A stretch of 64,000 nt of DNA from JANXQZ01 sp038225555 (GTDB lineage Bacteria; Acidobacteriota; Terriglobia; Bryobacterales; Bryobacteraceae), in the NCBI GenBank assembly GCA_038225555.1, contig JBBRRB010000017.1:49622-113621 (forward strand), in the 5' to 3' direction. The position numbers were made by a program, and so were the translations under genes. Below the pieces are notes generated by a model. It searched no databases. It was not told where the DNA came from and was given only the letters and a program-made list of their open reading frames with translations. Position 1 is the first letter of the stretch, and each line of letters opens with the position of its first letter. Below, piece after piece: positions 63,747-64,000 of the stretch.

Positions 63747-63861
63747 ATCGTTGACTCCTAATTCTTTCAGAGTATCAGTTTTTGGGCTCCGCAGGAATCC
63801 GACCAAGTGCTCAATTCGTAAAGACGCGGAAAGCGGCAGGCAGTTTAAGTGCGCTTGAGTT

Positions 63862-64000
63862 GTAGAGTCGAGGTGTGACGCGGTGGTTTAGATGGGGCCT
63901 ATCTGTTGTCCGACCCTTTCGTAATGTCGGTGCCTCACTAACTCCATCCTGCTCCGTTTTCACACCCCGCTCATCGAACCGGACAGGCGAGCTAACGCAT
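63862..64000 (-). mobile_element. Probable 3' part of a group II intron, cut by the window edge
   Basis: On the minus strand the terminal bases include GGTTCGATGAGCGGGGTGTG and GATAGGCCCCATCTAAACCA, ending near CTCGACTCTACAACTC. From memory these strings occur just downstream of group II intron reverse transcriptase genes. CCGGTTC at 63974-63981 could be the 3' arm of the domain V hairpin, whose 5' arm would lie beyond position 64000. No coding part is inside the window. The call depends on recall of conserved flanks and needs the adjoining sequence. Confidence 0.35.

Overview
The window looks like a chromosomal segment from an acidobacterium of the Solibacter/Bryobacterales type. This rests on gene content, not on a database search: three exported proteins end in the same Solibacter-type C-terminal domain (TIGR03437-like), there are two adjacent VWFA proteins of the acidobacterial TIGR03436 type, an exported c-type cytochrome/copper-monooxygenase-like protein, and many small secreted proteins on a GC-rich background. 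I saw no rRNA, tRNA, CRISPR array or intact insertion sequence.

Layout. 0.2-6.5 kb: two large secreted beta-rich proteins facing each other. 6.6-8.7 kb: cofactor genes nadA and moaA, with a hairpin-rich intergenic element before each pair. 8.7-14.5 kb: a four-gene minus-strand operon (FkbM methyltransferase, PQQ-type propeller, membrane protein with a long disordered tail, TPR protein). 14.6-15.2 kb: remains of a small-protein/HNH-endonuclease cassette, broken by a frameshift and a stop. 15.8-21.6 kb: secA, an exported protein and an ABC exporter with a hairpin-rich leader. 21.7-24.2 kb: an ice-binding-like secreted protein with four exact-period repeats. 24.6-28.1 kb: a copper locus (small Cys/His-rich exported protein, two-domain multicopper oxidase, CusF-TolC fusion). 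28.4-34.7 kb: sugar-isomerase-like enzyme, hisC-hppD pair, lipoprotein-carrier-like protein, MA-type metallopeptidase, GAF-ANTAR regulator and small TIG-like protein. 34.7-36.9 kb: VWFA pair with a small downstream gene. 37.0-39.5 kb: PmoA-family and exported RraA-like proteins and an Rpn-type nuclease.

39.6-43.2 kb is a compact trpC-trpF-trpB-trpA-aroQ operon in which every junction is a 4-base overlap. 43.2-50.8 kb is a six-gene minus-strand efflux operon (TetR regulator, HlyD adaptor, double ATPase, two ABC-2 permeases, TolC) matching the cecR-ybhGFSR arrangement plus its own outer-membrane channel. 50.8-51.7 kb is gene-poor. 51.7-56.6 kb holds proS, a metallophosphoesterase, an NfrB-like glycosyltransferase with a probable c-di-GMP-binding MshEN domain, and a CheY-type receiver. 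56.6-60.7 kb is fatty-acid oxidation (SDR, fused hydratase/dehydrogenase, thiolase). 60.7-63.7 kb has a PAS histidine kinase and the cytochrome/copper protein. The last ~140 bases resemble the 3' part of a group II intron on the minus strand.

The most interesting items are the CusF-TolC fusion with a two-domain oxidase, the NfrB-like c-di-GMP-linked glycosyltransferase, the decaying HNH cassette that ORF callers would miss, and the three-hairpin leader at 19.68-19.76 kb.
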